44,664 bases of DNA. Origin: an uncultured Eubacteriales bacterium (lineage in GTDB: Bacteria > Bacillota > Clostridia > Oscillospirales > Butyricicoccaceae). The translations under genes and the position numbers were made by a program. The stretch lies in assembly GCA_910585875.1 (NCBI GenBank), contig CAJUIK010000008.1, positions 1-44,664 on the forward strand, given 5' to 3'. The notes beneath the pieces were generated by a model, which saw only the letters and a list, made by a program, of their open reading frames with translations, was not told the origin of the DNA and ran no database searches. This document shows, one piece after another, positions 1 to 7,195 of the stretch. Position 1 is the stretch's first letter. The number at the start of each line of letters is the position of its first letter.

Positions 1-432
1 GTCCTGGCGGGTAGCCGCCTTGCTGATTTTACCCGAGGAGACCAGCTGGCTCAGCTCGCTCTCCGACACGATCCCCGCCTCCAGACAGACGGCCAGGTTC
101 TGGTAGGCCCAGTCTGAGCCGCCCTTCATGATTTCTTTGACGCGGGCGTTCCATTTGGAGGAGATCTGGGAGACGGGCGCGCCGCTTTCCATGCACAGCC
201 GGGAGGAGAAGACCAGGGTCTCCAGATTGGTCACCTGGGCGTCGGGGCGAAAGGTCCCGTCCTCATACCCCTGGATCTTTCCCTTTTGGGATAATTCTTC
301 AATATAAGTCTTGGCCCAGTGCCCGGCGGTGTCGGTAAAGTTGGCCGCCGCGGCCTGGCTCAGCGTCATCACGGCAGCCAGCGAGCCCGCCGCCAGCCGC
401 CGCAGGCCCTTGATTCTATTTTGATGTTTCAT
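1..432 (-). CDS. S-layer-homology (SLH) domain protein, N-terminal part
   Basis: Only the first 144 codons are in the window; the reading frame is open to base 1. It starts at ATG (432-430), with an AGGAGG-type site just upstream on the minus strand. Residues 1-30 look like a signal peptide: basic MKHQNRIKGLRR, then an Ala/Leu-rich stretch ending near QAAAA. Right after it comes an SLH repeat (FTDTAGHWAKTYIEEL, then GYEDGTFRPDAQVTN), the module that holds proteins to secondary cell-wall polymer. A second, weaker helical stretch with a W-A motif (SDWAYQNLAVCLEAGIV) follows. The product is therefore probably exported and bound to the cell wall. What lies beyond the SLH part cannot be seen, so its role is unknown. 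It is transcribed away from the amino acid ABC transporter. Confidence 0.85.
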   Translation of the reverse strand, partial: MKHQNRIKGLRRLAAGSLAAVMTLSQAAAANFTDTAGHWAKTYIEELSQKGKIQGYEDGTFRPDAQVTNLETLVFSSRLCMESGAPVSQISSKWNARVKEIMKGGSDWAYQNLAVCLEAGIVSESELSQLVSSGKISKAATRQD

Positions 433-493
433 GATAAAGCGCCTCCTTCTGCCGGCAGAGGCCGGCGCGCGTCGTCGGTGAAGATTCTTCGGG

Positions 494-518
494 AAAAGGC
501 CGGCGAAATCCCCGGCTT
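494..518 (-). other. stem-loop at the 5' end of the SLH-gene transcript
   Basis: An inverted repeat (GCCGG / CCGGC arms around a short A/T-rich loop) lies immediately downstream of the predicted start point of the SLH mRNA. A second GC-rich repeat (GCCGGC ... GCCGGC) follows at about 453-468, just before the Shine-Dalgarno site. Such 5' structures can stabilise mRNA of abundant surface proteins. Read on the plus strand the same repeat is followed by a T-run, but no plus-strand gene ends here. Confidence 0.35.
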
Positions 519-525
519 TTTCTTT

Positions 526-554
526 ATTATATCGGTTTTTGCCGTCGATGGCAA
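526..554 (-). promoter_or_regulatory. sigma-A-type promoter of the SLH gene
   Basis: On the minus strand TTGCCA (554-549) and TATAAT (531-526) are separated by exactly 17 bases, about 95 bases before the SLH start codon. The predicted transcript would begin near 519, at the foot of a stem-loop. Confidence 0.6.
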
Positions 555-649
555 GCGCCCTGTGTCGCATACCCAAAAGCTATCTCAAGGGATACAAAGG
601 GAGTATTTGCCTTTCGCCTCTCCGCCGGGGTATACTGGAGGGGCGGGGT

Positions 650-678
650 TTGACAGACAGGGAATTGTAGACTATAAT
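650..678 (+). promoter_or_regulatory. consensus sigma-A promoter of the amino acid ABC operon
   Basis: TTGACA (650-655) and TATAAT (673-678) with a 17-base spacer is a full consensus match. It lies about 75 bases upstream of the permease start. The 320-base gap between the SLH gene and the permease holds this promoter, the divergent one, and nothing else I recognise. Confidence 0.8.
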
Positions 679-752
679 GGTGGAAGTTGGACGGCGGCGC
701 CCGGCCCTGCCGCCGTCCGGCCCAATCCACAAGAAAGGAATGATGCAAATCG

Positions 753-1430
753 ATGATAGACCAAGGCTTATTGGAGCTTTTGGCGGATTCTTTCACCAAA
801 ATCCTGCTGCCGGGCCTGACTGTCACGGTTCCGCTGACTGTGATCTCGTTCTCCCTGGCTATGATCATCGCCGTGGCCGCGGCGCTGGTCCAGTTCGCCA
901 ATATCCGGGGCCTCAAGCAGCTGGCCCGGTTTTATATCTGGGTCGTCCGGGGAACGCCTTTGCTGGTGCAGCTGTTTACGGTGTTTTACGGTCTGCCCAG
1001 CCTGGGCGTCGTCATCAACCCCTTCCCGGCGGCTGTGCTGGTGTTTTCCGTCAACGAGGGCGCTTACGCGGCGGAAATCATTCGGGCGGCGCTGGAATCG
1101 GTGCCCGGGGGGCAGATGGAAGCGGGCTATTGCGTTGGCATGAGCTATTTGCAGATCATCCGGCGCATTGTGCTGCCCCAGGCCCTGCGCACAGCCTTCC
1201 CCTCCTTGTCCAATTCTTTAATTTCCATGCTGAAAGACACCTCGCTGGCTTCTGTCATCACCTTGCCGGAAATGCTGATGGCTACCCGCCGTATCGTGGC
1301 CCGCACCTATGAGGCGCTGGCCCTTTACCTGGAGGTAGGCCTGGTATACCTGCTTTTCTGCACGGTGATCACCAAATTGCAGAAGTGGGGCGAAGGGAAA
1401 TTGAATTCTTATGGGCGGCAGAAAGGATAA
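753..1430 (+). CDS. Polar amino acid ABC transporter, permease
   Basis: 225 residues, the usual size for a HisM/GlnP-type inner-membrane permease. There are hydrophobic segments at about 20-48, 57-100 and 190-210. The family motif RGTPLLVQ is at 66-73. The cytoplasmic EAA loop that docks on the ATPase is at about 123-144 (EAG...LPQA). The start is ATG at 753, preceded by AAAGGA at a slightly long spacing. It is first in an operon with the ATPase (3 bases downstream) and the binding lipoprotein. One permease gene suggests a homodimeric channel. Substrate is probably a polar or sulfur amino acid; the sequence does not decide which. Confidence 0.9.
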   Translation: MIDQGLLELLADSFTKILLPGLTVTVPLTVISFSLAMIIAVAAALVQFANIRGLKQLARFYIWVVRGTPLLVQLFTVFYGLPSLGVVINPFPAAVLVFSVNEGAYAAEIIRAALESVPGGQMEAGYCVGMSYLQIIRRIVLPQALRTAFPSLSNSLISMLKDTSLASVITLPEMLMATRRIVARTYEALALYLEVGLVYLLFCTVITKLQKWGEGKLNSYGRQKG

Positions 1431-1433
1431 ACT

Positions 1434-2183
1434 ATGCTGAAAGTGACAAACGTCCGCAAATCCTTCGGCGATTTGGAAATTCTCAAGGGCGTGGATCTGG
1501 ATGTGAATCAGGGGGACGTGGCGGCCATCCTGGGCCCCAGCGGCTCTGGAAAAACCACCTTGCTGCGATGCGTCAATTTTTTGGAACAGGCGGACCAGGG
1601 AACTATGGTCTTTGACGGGGAGAGCTTTGAAATGGGCCGGGTCTCCCGCAAAGATATCGCCCGTATCCGCAAGAAGACGGCCTTCGTCTTCCAGGGATAT
1701 AACCTGTTTCTCAACAAGACGGCGCTGCAAAACGTGACGGAAGGGCTGATTGTGGCCCGAAAAATGCCCAAGGACCAGGCGCTGGAAATCGCCCGGCGGG
1801 CTCTGGACAAAGTGGGCATGGGGGACCGGACGGACCATTACCCCAGCCAGCTTTCCGGCGGCCAGCAGCAGCGGGTGGCCATCGCCAGGGCTTTGGCCAC
1901 AGAGCCGGAAATCATCTTTTTCGACGAACCCACCTCCGCTCTGGACCCGGAGCTCATCGGCGAAGTGCTGGCCGTCATGCGCCGGCTGGCCGAGGAGGGC
2001 ATGACGATGCTGGTGGTGACCCATGAGATGAATTTCGCCAGGACGGTTTCCAACAAAGTGATCTTTATGGAACACGGGCTGATTGTGGAGCAGGGCGACT
2101 CCCGCGAATTCTTCGCCAATCCCCGGGAGGAGCGGACCCGGGCCTTTTTGCGCACCGTGTCCGGCTACGCCGGCCGGGAATAA
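1434..2183 (+). CDS. Polar amino acid ABC transporter, ATP-binding protein
   Basis: 249 residues, a typical GlnQ/HisP-family ATPase that powers uptake. Walker A GPSGSGKT is at 34-41, the Q-loop Gln near 87, signature LSGGQ at 140-144, Walker B with catalytic Glu (IIFFDE) at 160-165, then the D-loop SALD and a switch histidine in VVTHEMN. All catalytic residues are present. It starts 3 bases after the permease stop, so the two are almost certainly translated together and form a complex. Confidence 0.95.
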   Translation: MLKVTNVRKSFGDLEILKGVDLDVNQGDVAAILGPSGSGKTTLLRCVNFLEQADQGTMVFDGESFEMGRVSRKDIARIRKKTAFVFQGYNLFLNKTALQNVTEGLIVARKMPKDQALEIARRALDKVGMGDRTDHYPSQLSGGQQQRVAIARALATEPEIIFFDEPTSALDPELIGEVLAVMRRLAEEGMTMLVVTHEMNFARTVSNKVIFMEHGLIVEQGDSREFFANPREERTRAFLRTVSGYAGRE

Positions 2184-2221
2184 AACCACAGAAGGACGAT
2201 AAAGCAAAGGAGAAAGACGAC

Positions 2222-3076
2222 ATGAAAAAACATAGATGGATAGCCCTGGGCCTGACGGCGGTCCTGTCCCTGAGCCTGTTTGCCGGCTGCGCCAAAGAGG
2301 AGGCGCCTCAGGACGATTCTAAGCCCCAACAGGAAAACCAGAGCGCTCCTGAAGACCAGGAAGGGGACCTGCTGCAACGGATCAAGGCCAAAGGCGAAAT
2401 CGTGGTGGCCATGGAAGGCACTTGGGCGCCTTGGACCTATCACGACGAAAGCGACGCCCTGGTGGGCTATGACGTGGAAGTGGCCCAGGGGATCGCCGAT
2501 TATCTGGGCGTTAAGGCCTCGTTTGTAGAGGGCGAATGGGACGGCCTGCTGGCCGGCTTGGACGCGGGCCGTTATGATATCATGGTCAACGGCGTGGACG
2601 TCACCGAGGACCGGGCGAAAAAATACGATTTTTCCACCCCTTACGCCTATAACCGCACCGCCGTGGTGGTCGGCGGTGACAACAATGAGATTCAGTCCCT
2701 GGAGGATCTGAAGGGCAAGAACACCGCCAACACCATTTCCAGCACCTATGCGGAGCTGGCGGAGAGCTACGGCGCCAACGTCACCGGCGTGGACGACCTG
2801 AATCAGACCTTTGAACTGCTGCTCACCGGCCGCATCGACGCCACTCTCAATGCGGAAGCGACCTATTACGACTACATGAAGGCCCATCCCGACGCCAATG
2901 TGAAAATCGCCGCCCTCACCGAGGACGCGACCCATGTGGCCGTCCCCATGCGCAAAGGCGAGGACAGCGCCAGCCTGCTGGAAGAAGTCAATAAGGCCCT
3001 GGAGGACATGGCCCAGTCGGGCAAGCTCAGCGAGCTTTCGGAAAAATACTTCGGCGCCGACATCTCAAAAAATTAG
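2222..3076 (+). CDS. Amino acid ABC transporter, substrate-binding lipoprotein
   Basis: 284 residues. A lipoprotein signal ends in LFAGC with the acylated Cys at 23, so the protein is anchored outside the membrane. The mature part is a family 3 solute-binding protein: an acidic linker, then VVAMEGTWAPWTY, GYDVEVAQGIADYLG and TEDRAKKYDFSTPY. The Arg in the last motif normally binds the alpha-carboxylate of the amino acid. The start has a good site (AAAGGAG). It completes the permease-ATPase-receptor importer. The overall pattern resembles cystine or general polar amino acid receptors, but ligand assignment is inference. Confidence 0.92.
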   Translation: MKKHRWIALGLTAVLSLSLFAGCAKEEAPQDDSKPQQENQSAPEDQEGDLLQRIKAKGEIVVAMEGTWAPWTYHDESDALVGYDVEVAQGIADYLGVKASFVEGEWDGLLAGLDAGRYDIMVNGVDVTEDRAKKYDFSTPYAYNRTAVVVGGDNNEIQSLEDLKGKNTANTISSTYAELAESYGANVTGVDDLNQTFELLLTGRIDATLNAEATYYDYMKAHPDANVKIAALTEDATHVAVPMRKGEDSASLLEEVNKALEDMAQSGKLSELSEKYFGADISKN

Positions 3077-3133
3077 CCGGCCGGGAAGAAATGATGGCTC
3101 AGGCGCAGGCCTGGGGGAGAAAGGAGCGTCAGA

Positions 3134-3979
3134 ATGACGGAAGAGTGCAGGAAGATTCTCGAGCAGCTGAAAGCGGATACGGCGGCGGAGGCTTACCGGC
3201 TGACGATCCAGCCGGACAGGACGCCCGAATTGTTGGACAGCAAATTCGGCGGGACAGCCTATTGGGACAGACGCCAGCCCTACCCCGCAGGGCAAAACGG
3301 TCTGCCGATGCAGCTGCTGGCTCAAATCAATTTCAGCCAGTTTTCGGCGGAGGCGCCGCTGCCTCAAAAGGGGCTGCTGCAATTCTTTATCGCCCGAGAC
3401 GATATATTCGGCGCGGATTTCGATTGTCCAGACCGGCAAACAGGCTTTCGGGTGGTCTATCATCCAGAGCCCGATTTAGACCTTACGCAGGAACAGGCGG
3501 CGGCGCTGGAGCAGGAGGCGCTTGCGCCCGGCACGGAAGCGGACGAGGACTGGAATGACGCCCCGGTGTTCCGGCCGGCGGCGATCTCCATCCGCAAGGA
3601 AACTGTGTTCATGGGGGCGGGCGACGTCCGCTTTGCGCAAGCCTTCCGCCAGGCCGTCCGAAAGGCTTTGGGCAGGGAAATGCCGGAAAACCAGTCCTAC
3701 TATGGTTTTTTCCAGGAGAAAGAGGACCGGGAGGCGCTGTGGAAGGAGCTGGACAACACAGGGCATTGGCTGCTGGGCTACCCTTATTTCACCCAGAGCG
3801 ATCCCCGGGACCCGGACGGCCCCTATGATACGCTGCTGTTTCAAATGGATTCCGAGACGGTCGGCGGCGAGGATTACGTGCTCTGGGGCGATTGTGGCGT
3901 GGGAAATTTCTTCATCAACCGCAGGGATCTGGAAAACCTGGATTTTTCCCGGGTGCTGTATTCTTGGGACTGTTGCTGA
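3134..3979 (+). CDS. DUF1963 (YwqG-like) protein
   Basis: 281 residues, the usual length for this family of unknown function. Typical features are visible: an N-terminal region with FGGTAYW and LPMQLLAQINFSQ, LQFFIARDDIFG in the middle, and a C-terminal LGYPYFTQSDPR followed by LLFQMDSE, VLWGDCGVGNFFI. There is no signal peptide, so it is probably cytoplasmic. The start ATG has AAAGGAG upstream. It follows the ABC transporter genes by 57 bases and may be read from the same promoter. No function for the pair is apparent. Confidence 0.85.
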   Translation: MTEECRKILEQLKADTAAEAYRLTIQPDRTPELLDSKFGGTAYWDRRQPYPAGQNGLPMQLLAQINFSQFSAEAPLPQKGLLQFFIARDDIFGADFDCPDRQTGFRVVYHPEPDLDLTQEQAAALEQEALAPGTEADEDWNDAPVFRPAAISIRKETVFMGAGDVRFAQAFRQAVRKALGREMPENQSYYGFFQEKEDREALWKELDNTGHWLLGYPYFTQSDPRDPDGPYDTLLFQMDSETVGGEDYVLWGDCGVGNFFINRRDLENLDFSRVLYSWDCC

Positions 3980-4005
3980 GGGGATAGAGACCCTTTCGAT
4001 TGTGC

Positions 4006-4037
4006 AAAAAGGCGCGGCCTCTATGGCCGCGCCTTTT
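4006..4037. terminator. bidirectional terminator
   Basis: A GGCGCGGCC / GGCCGCGCC stem with A-run before and T-run after sits between the convergent DUF1963 and phosphodiester glycosidase genes, so it can end transcripts from both sides. Confidence 0.85.
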
Positions 4038-4044
4038 GCGCCGT

Positions 4045-5622
4045 TTATTCGCCGATTGTTTCGTCGTCTTGGGTTCCGCCGGCTCCGTTCGAGGCGTTGT
4101 CCCGGCGGTAGACCGCGATGCCGTTGGGGATGTGCCGCCCGTCTGTCTTGTTGGCGGCGGAGGGGCGGGAAATGACGCGGCCGTTGTATACCATAATGCT
4201 GGAGGAGCCGCCGTCCAGGTTGCAGGCCTGCACGGCGCCATAGCGGCCCAGGATTTCGGCGCAGTCGCCCACCGTACAGCCGATGGAATAGCCGGGAGCC
4301 CGGCCGTCCACCACCAGAAGCAGGATGGTTCCGTCGCTGGTCTGGCCGATGGCCGTGCGGGGCTGGACGCCCCAGCCGGCGCTGCCCTCCACCGCCTGTT
4401 GGCCGTCGATAATCAGGGCGGGCTTGAATTCCACAGCGTCCCGATAGTCTGCGCCCTTTTTATAGGGGCCTACGTGCAGGCGGTTTTCCCCATCCAGGCC
4501 CACCGTCTTGTATGTCCCGCCGACGGCGCCGTTGTGCCGTTTGCCGCCGGACACCACCAGCCCGTGGGCGACGCCGCCGTTGCCGTGGCCCTCCGGGTCA
4601 TAGAAGCCGCTGGCGTTGGTTAACAGGACGGCGTCCCGCTTTTCCGCGATGTCGGCGGCCTGGCCGCCCACGCTGCCATAGCCCGGCGCCAGCGCCACCC
4701 CCACCTGGGCCGGGTTCTTGATAATGGCCAGCCGGCCCACATATCCTTCGCCCGTCACCTTGCAGATGGTCAGCCCGTTGGCGGTGTCCACCGCCAGCAC
4801 TTGGTCGCCGTGGATGGTTTCAATGTCTGTGCCCTCCTGGTCCAGGCCTGCTTGGTCAATGGTCAGATAGCCGTTTTCGTCAATGGCTTCGTCCTGATGT
4901 TCCTCCATATAATCTTCAAAGGACTGCTGTTGGATTTCCGGGTAATTTTGAAAAAACTCGTCCTTTAATTTTTCCCAGGGGGAAAGCTCGGCTTGGCCGA
5001 AATCGAAGGAGGGGGTCTGAAGGTTATTCCAGTTGCTCTCCAGAGTCAGCTGCTCGTTTTCCTGTTTTTCCCGATTTCCCTCCACCTGTTCTATCACGGA
5101 CGGGGGGATAAAAGCGGTGGCCAGCCATTGATGGGTCATGGTGCTCATGGCGGTTTCGATGTAAATGGTCCGCCATTTGGCGATAAAAGGGATGTTGGAA
5201 AAGACGGCCACGCAGTAAAGGCCCGTCAGCAGCAAGACGGTCAGCAGCAGGTTGCGGAACCAATGGCGTTTTTTCTTCTTTTTCGGTTTCCCGCCCTTGG
5301 GATTCGGGGGCGGCGCCTGGCGCCGGGGCCCAGGGGATCGGTTGGTCTGGGCTTTGACTACAAACTCTGGGATTTGTTCGGCCTGGCTGCGGGCTTCCGC
5401 CTGTCTTCTGGCCGCCGCCTGGCGCCGCCGGGCCTCTTCCTCCCTCCGCCATACGGCCTCCCAATCGATTTCAAAGGGCTCTTGGCTGGAGGGGCGGGCG
5501 GCTCCGGGCCGCCCGGGAGAGGGAGGCCGAACCGGCGGGGAGGGCCGCTGTGGTTTGGGCTCTGGAGGGGGCGGAGCCTTTCGGCTTTCTGTCCGTCCGC
5601 CGCTGTTTCCCCAAATCTTCAT
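4045..5622 (-). CDS. Membrane-anchored phosphodiester glycosidase (NAGPA/DUF2233-type) protein
   Basis: 525 residues. The N-terminal ~120 residues are rich in Pro, Arg, Gln and Ala and probably cytoplasmic. A single membrane segment follows at about 124-146 (LLLTVLLLTGLYCVAVF). The rest would lie outside. The C-terminal ~220 residues carry the NAGPA/DUF2233 fold: LLTNASGFYDP followed by a Gly-rich loop, GPYKKGADYRDAVEFKPALI, TSDGTILLLVVDGR and the hallmark NLDGGSSSIMVYNGRVISRPS. Relatives cleave GlcNAc phosphodiesters or act on exopolysaccharide or teichoic-acid-like polymers; the substrate here is unknown. The start has a strong AAGGAGG site 6 bases away. It is divergent from pdaA. Confidence 0.88.
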   Translation of the reverse strand: MKIWGNSGGRTESRKAPPPPEPKPQRPSPPVRPPSPGRPGAARPSSQEPFEIDWEAVWRREEEARRRQAAARRQAEARSQAEQIPEFVVKAQTNRSPGPRRQAPPPNPKGGKPKKKKKRHWFRNLLLTVLLLTGLYCVAVFSNIPFIAKWRTIYIETAMSTMTHQWLATAFIPPSVIEQVEGNREKQENEQLTLESNWNNLQTPSFDFGQAELSPWEKLKDEFFQNYPEIQQQSFEDYMEEHQDEAIDENGYLTIDQAGLDQEGTDIETIHGDQVLAVDTANGLTICKVTGEGYVGRLAIIKNPAQVGVALAPGYGSVGGQAADIAEKRDAVLLTNASGFYDPEGHGNGGVAHGLVVSGGKRHNGAVGGTYKTVGLDGENRLHVGPYKKGADYRDAVEFKPALIIDGQQAVEGSAGWGVQPRTAIGQTSDGTILLLVVDGRAPGYSIGCTVGDCAEILGRYGAVQACNLDGGSSSIMVYNGRVISRPSAANKTDGRHIPNGIAVYRRDNASNGAGGTQDDETIGE

Positions 5623-5759
5623 GGGTTCCCTCCTTTCTGCGTTCCTCCAAAACCGAAGGGCTTTGCAGGGGCCTGTTCAGGCCGATCAATAGCCGGCGAA
5701 GAAGCCGCCGGAAGTCCGTCCGGGCGATTTGGCTCATTCTCCTGGCGCTCAATGCGGAT

Positions 5760-5768
5760 ATTATAGCA
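5760..5768 (-). promoter_or_regulatory. extended -10 promoter of the phosphodiester glycosidase gene
   Basis: On the minus strand TGC-TATAAT forms an extended -10 box; the -35 position is poor. It lies about 140 bases before the start codon. Confidence 0.5.
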
Positions 5769-5900
5769 TAGAATGTTCTCATGTTGGTGAATTTTTTGTA
5801 AGATAACGTCGATTCTTTGCAGGCGGGGCATAAAAAGGCGGCGGCGGCGCGTAGAGATAGACCGCATCGGGAAATTTTTGAGGAACAGGGGAGATGGAGC

Positions 5901-6707
5901 GTGATCAACAAACTGAAAAAACTGCCGGCGGCCTTTGGCCTGGCCGCGGCGCTGGCGGCGGCCTTCTGCGTCCCGGCGCTGATTCGGGAACAGCCGGCCC
6001 AAGCCGCCGCAGCCATTACCAACTGGGGATTGAGCTTTCAAAATCCGGGCAAGACGCCGGCGGGCAACGCTTCTGCGGAGTATCTGGCGGAATTCGACGC
6101 CTATTTTGTAGGGGCGGAGGAGCAAAAAGGGGAGAAGACGATTTACCTGACCTTTGACTGCGGATATGAAAACGGCTGCACCGGGCCCATTCTGGACGCG
6201 CTGAAAAAACACGATGTGAAAGCCTGCTTTTTTGTGGTGGGCAATTATCTGGATTCCGCCCCGGAGCTGGTGAAGCGCATGGCGGAGGAGGGGCATATTG
6301 TGGGCAACCACACCTTGACCCATCCGGATATGTCGGAAATCGCCGACTTGGGCAGTTTCCAGCAGCAGCTGGAGGGGGTGGAGGAAAAATACCGACAGAT
6401 CACCGGACAGGAAATGCAGAAATTTTATCGCCCGCCCCAGGGCAAATTCAGCGAGAGCAATTTGCAGCAGGCCCAGCAACTGGGCTATCAAACCGTTTTC
6501 TGGAGCCTGGCCTATGTGGATTGGTACGCCGACAAACAGCCCAGCCATGAGGAGGCCTTTGAAAAGCTGTGCGGCCGCATCCACCCCGGCGCCATTGTGT
6601 TGCTGCACAGCACCTCCCAGACCAATGCGGAAATCCTAGATGAGCTGCTGACCCGCTGGGAGACGGAGGGCTATACCTTCAAAACCCTGGATCAGCTGGG
6701 CCGATAG
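5901..6707 (+). CDS. pdaA: Delta-lactam-biosynthetic de-N-acetylase PdaA
   Basis: 268 residues from GTG 5901, chosen because AGGGGAG sits 7 bases upstream and a signal-type hydrophobic segment (about 10-27) then follows at once; a longer reading from 5817 has no such site. It is a polysaccharide deacetylase (NodB fold) that removes acetyl from MurNAc so that muramic delta-lactam can form in spore cortex. Motif TFDCGYEN is at 84-91 with metal Asp86, NHTLTH at 136-141 gives the two metal His. RPPQGKFSE, YVDWYADKQ and HPGAIVLLHSTSQTNAE follow B. subtilis PdaA nearly step by step. Its presence argues that the organism sporulates. Divergent from the glycosidase; a strong terminator follows. Confidence 0.92.
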   Translation: MINKLKKLPAAFGLAAALAAAFCVPALIREQPAQAAAAITNWGLSFQNPGKTPAGNASAEYLAEFDAYFVGAEEQKGEKTIYLTFDCGYENGCTGPILDALKKHDVKACFFVVGNYLDSAPELVKRMAEEGHIVGNHTLTHPDMSEIADLGSFQQQLEGVEEKYRQITGQEMQKFYRPPQGKFSESNLQQAQQLGYQTVFWSLAYVDWYADKQPSHEEAFEKLCGRIHPGAIVLLHSTSQTNAEILDELLTRWETEGYTFKTLDQLGR

Positions 6708-6708
6708 C

Positions 6709-6737
6709 AAAAAGCCTCCCCTCAGGGGAGGCCTTTT
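6709..6737 (+). terminator. terminator after pdaA
   Basis: Stem GCCTCCCC / GGGGAGGC with a 2-base loop, preceded by A5 and followed by T5, directly after the pdaA stop codon. Confidence 0.9.
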
Positions 6738-6833
6738 TGCTGTCAAGAGCCCTCTTGTCCGGGCAAGATATCGGATTGTAATGGCAGAGAAACCCGGGTC
6801 GCATTCCCTAAATCATATCCTTTGGAGCGAACC

Positions 6834-7195
6834 TCACAACTTTTTCACCTGATCTGCTTTACCTCCTTTGGGCAGCTTGACCCGAATCAACACATCGCTG
6901 CCGGTAGCCGTTATCTCGTCGGCCGCGCCGCTGCGGCGGGCGCCAACAGTAAGACGGCTTCCCCAAAGACGAGCCGAAGCATGGACGGCGATATAAGAAT
7001 CCATAGGCCGCCAATAATCCCGAATGAGGATTTCTCCCCTTCTATCCGCACTGTGCGGCCCTCTGGAAGCCCGTCATCCTTCGCAGGCCGGCGCTGGATC
7101 GCTGCTTCGCACTCCCGCCCCCGAAAGATCCAGCACAGGGCCAGGGTCAAGGAGCAGACGAAGGCAAGCAGAGAAACCAGCTTCTTTTTGTTCAT
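6834..7195 (-). pseudogene. Small exported protein gene, apparently frameshifted
   Basis: ATG at 7195 overlaps the stop of the upstream dehydrogenase gene (ATGA), indicating translational coupling. The opening reads MNKKKLVSLLAFVCSLTLALCW, a signal peptide or membrane anchor. The frame continues to LPEGRTVRIEGE and then turns into implausible sequence, ending at 6911. The -1-shifted frame takes over near 7030-7039 with ILIRDYWRPMDSYIAVHASA and continues, beta-strand-rich and coding in character, through ITATGSDVLIRVKLPKGG to a stop at 6834. The switch falls at a G4 and an A3 run (CCCC 7036-7039, TTT 7031-7033 on the plus strand), so one base may be missing. It may be a true mutation or a sequencing error. 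I do not recognise the family. Confidence 0.5.

Noticed and set aside
497..535. Plus-strand terminator between the SLH gene and the ABC operon
   Set aside because: The hairpin is followed by a T-rich stretch on the plus strand, but no plus-strand gene lies upstream. Its position at the SLH transcript start is a better explanation.
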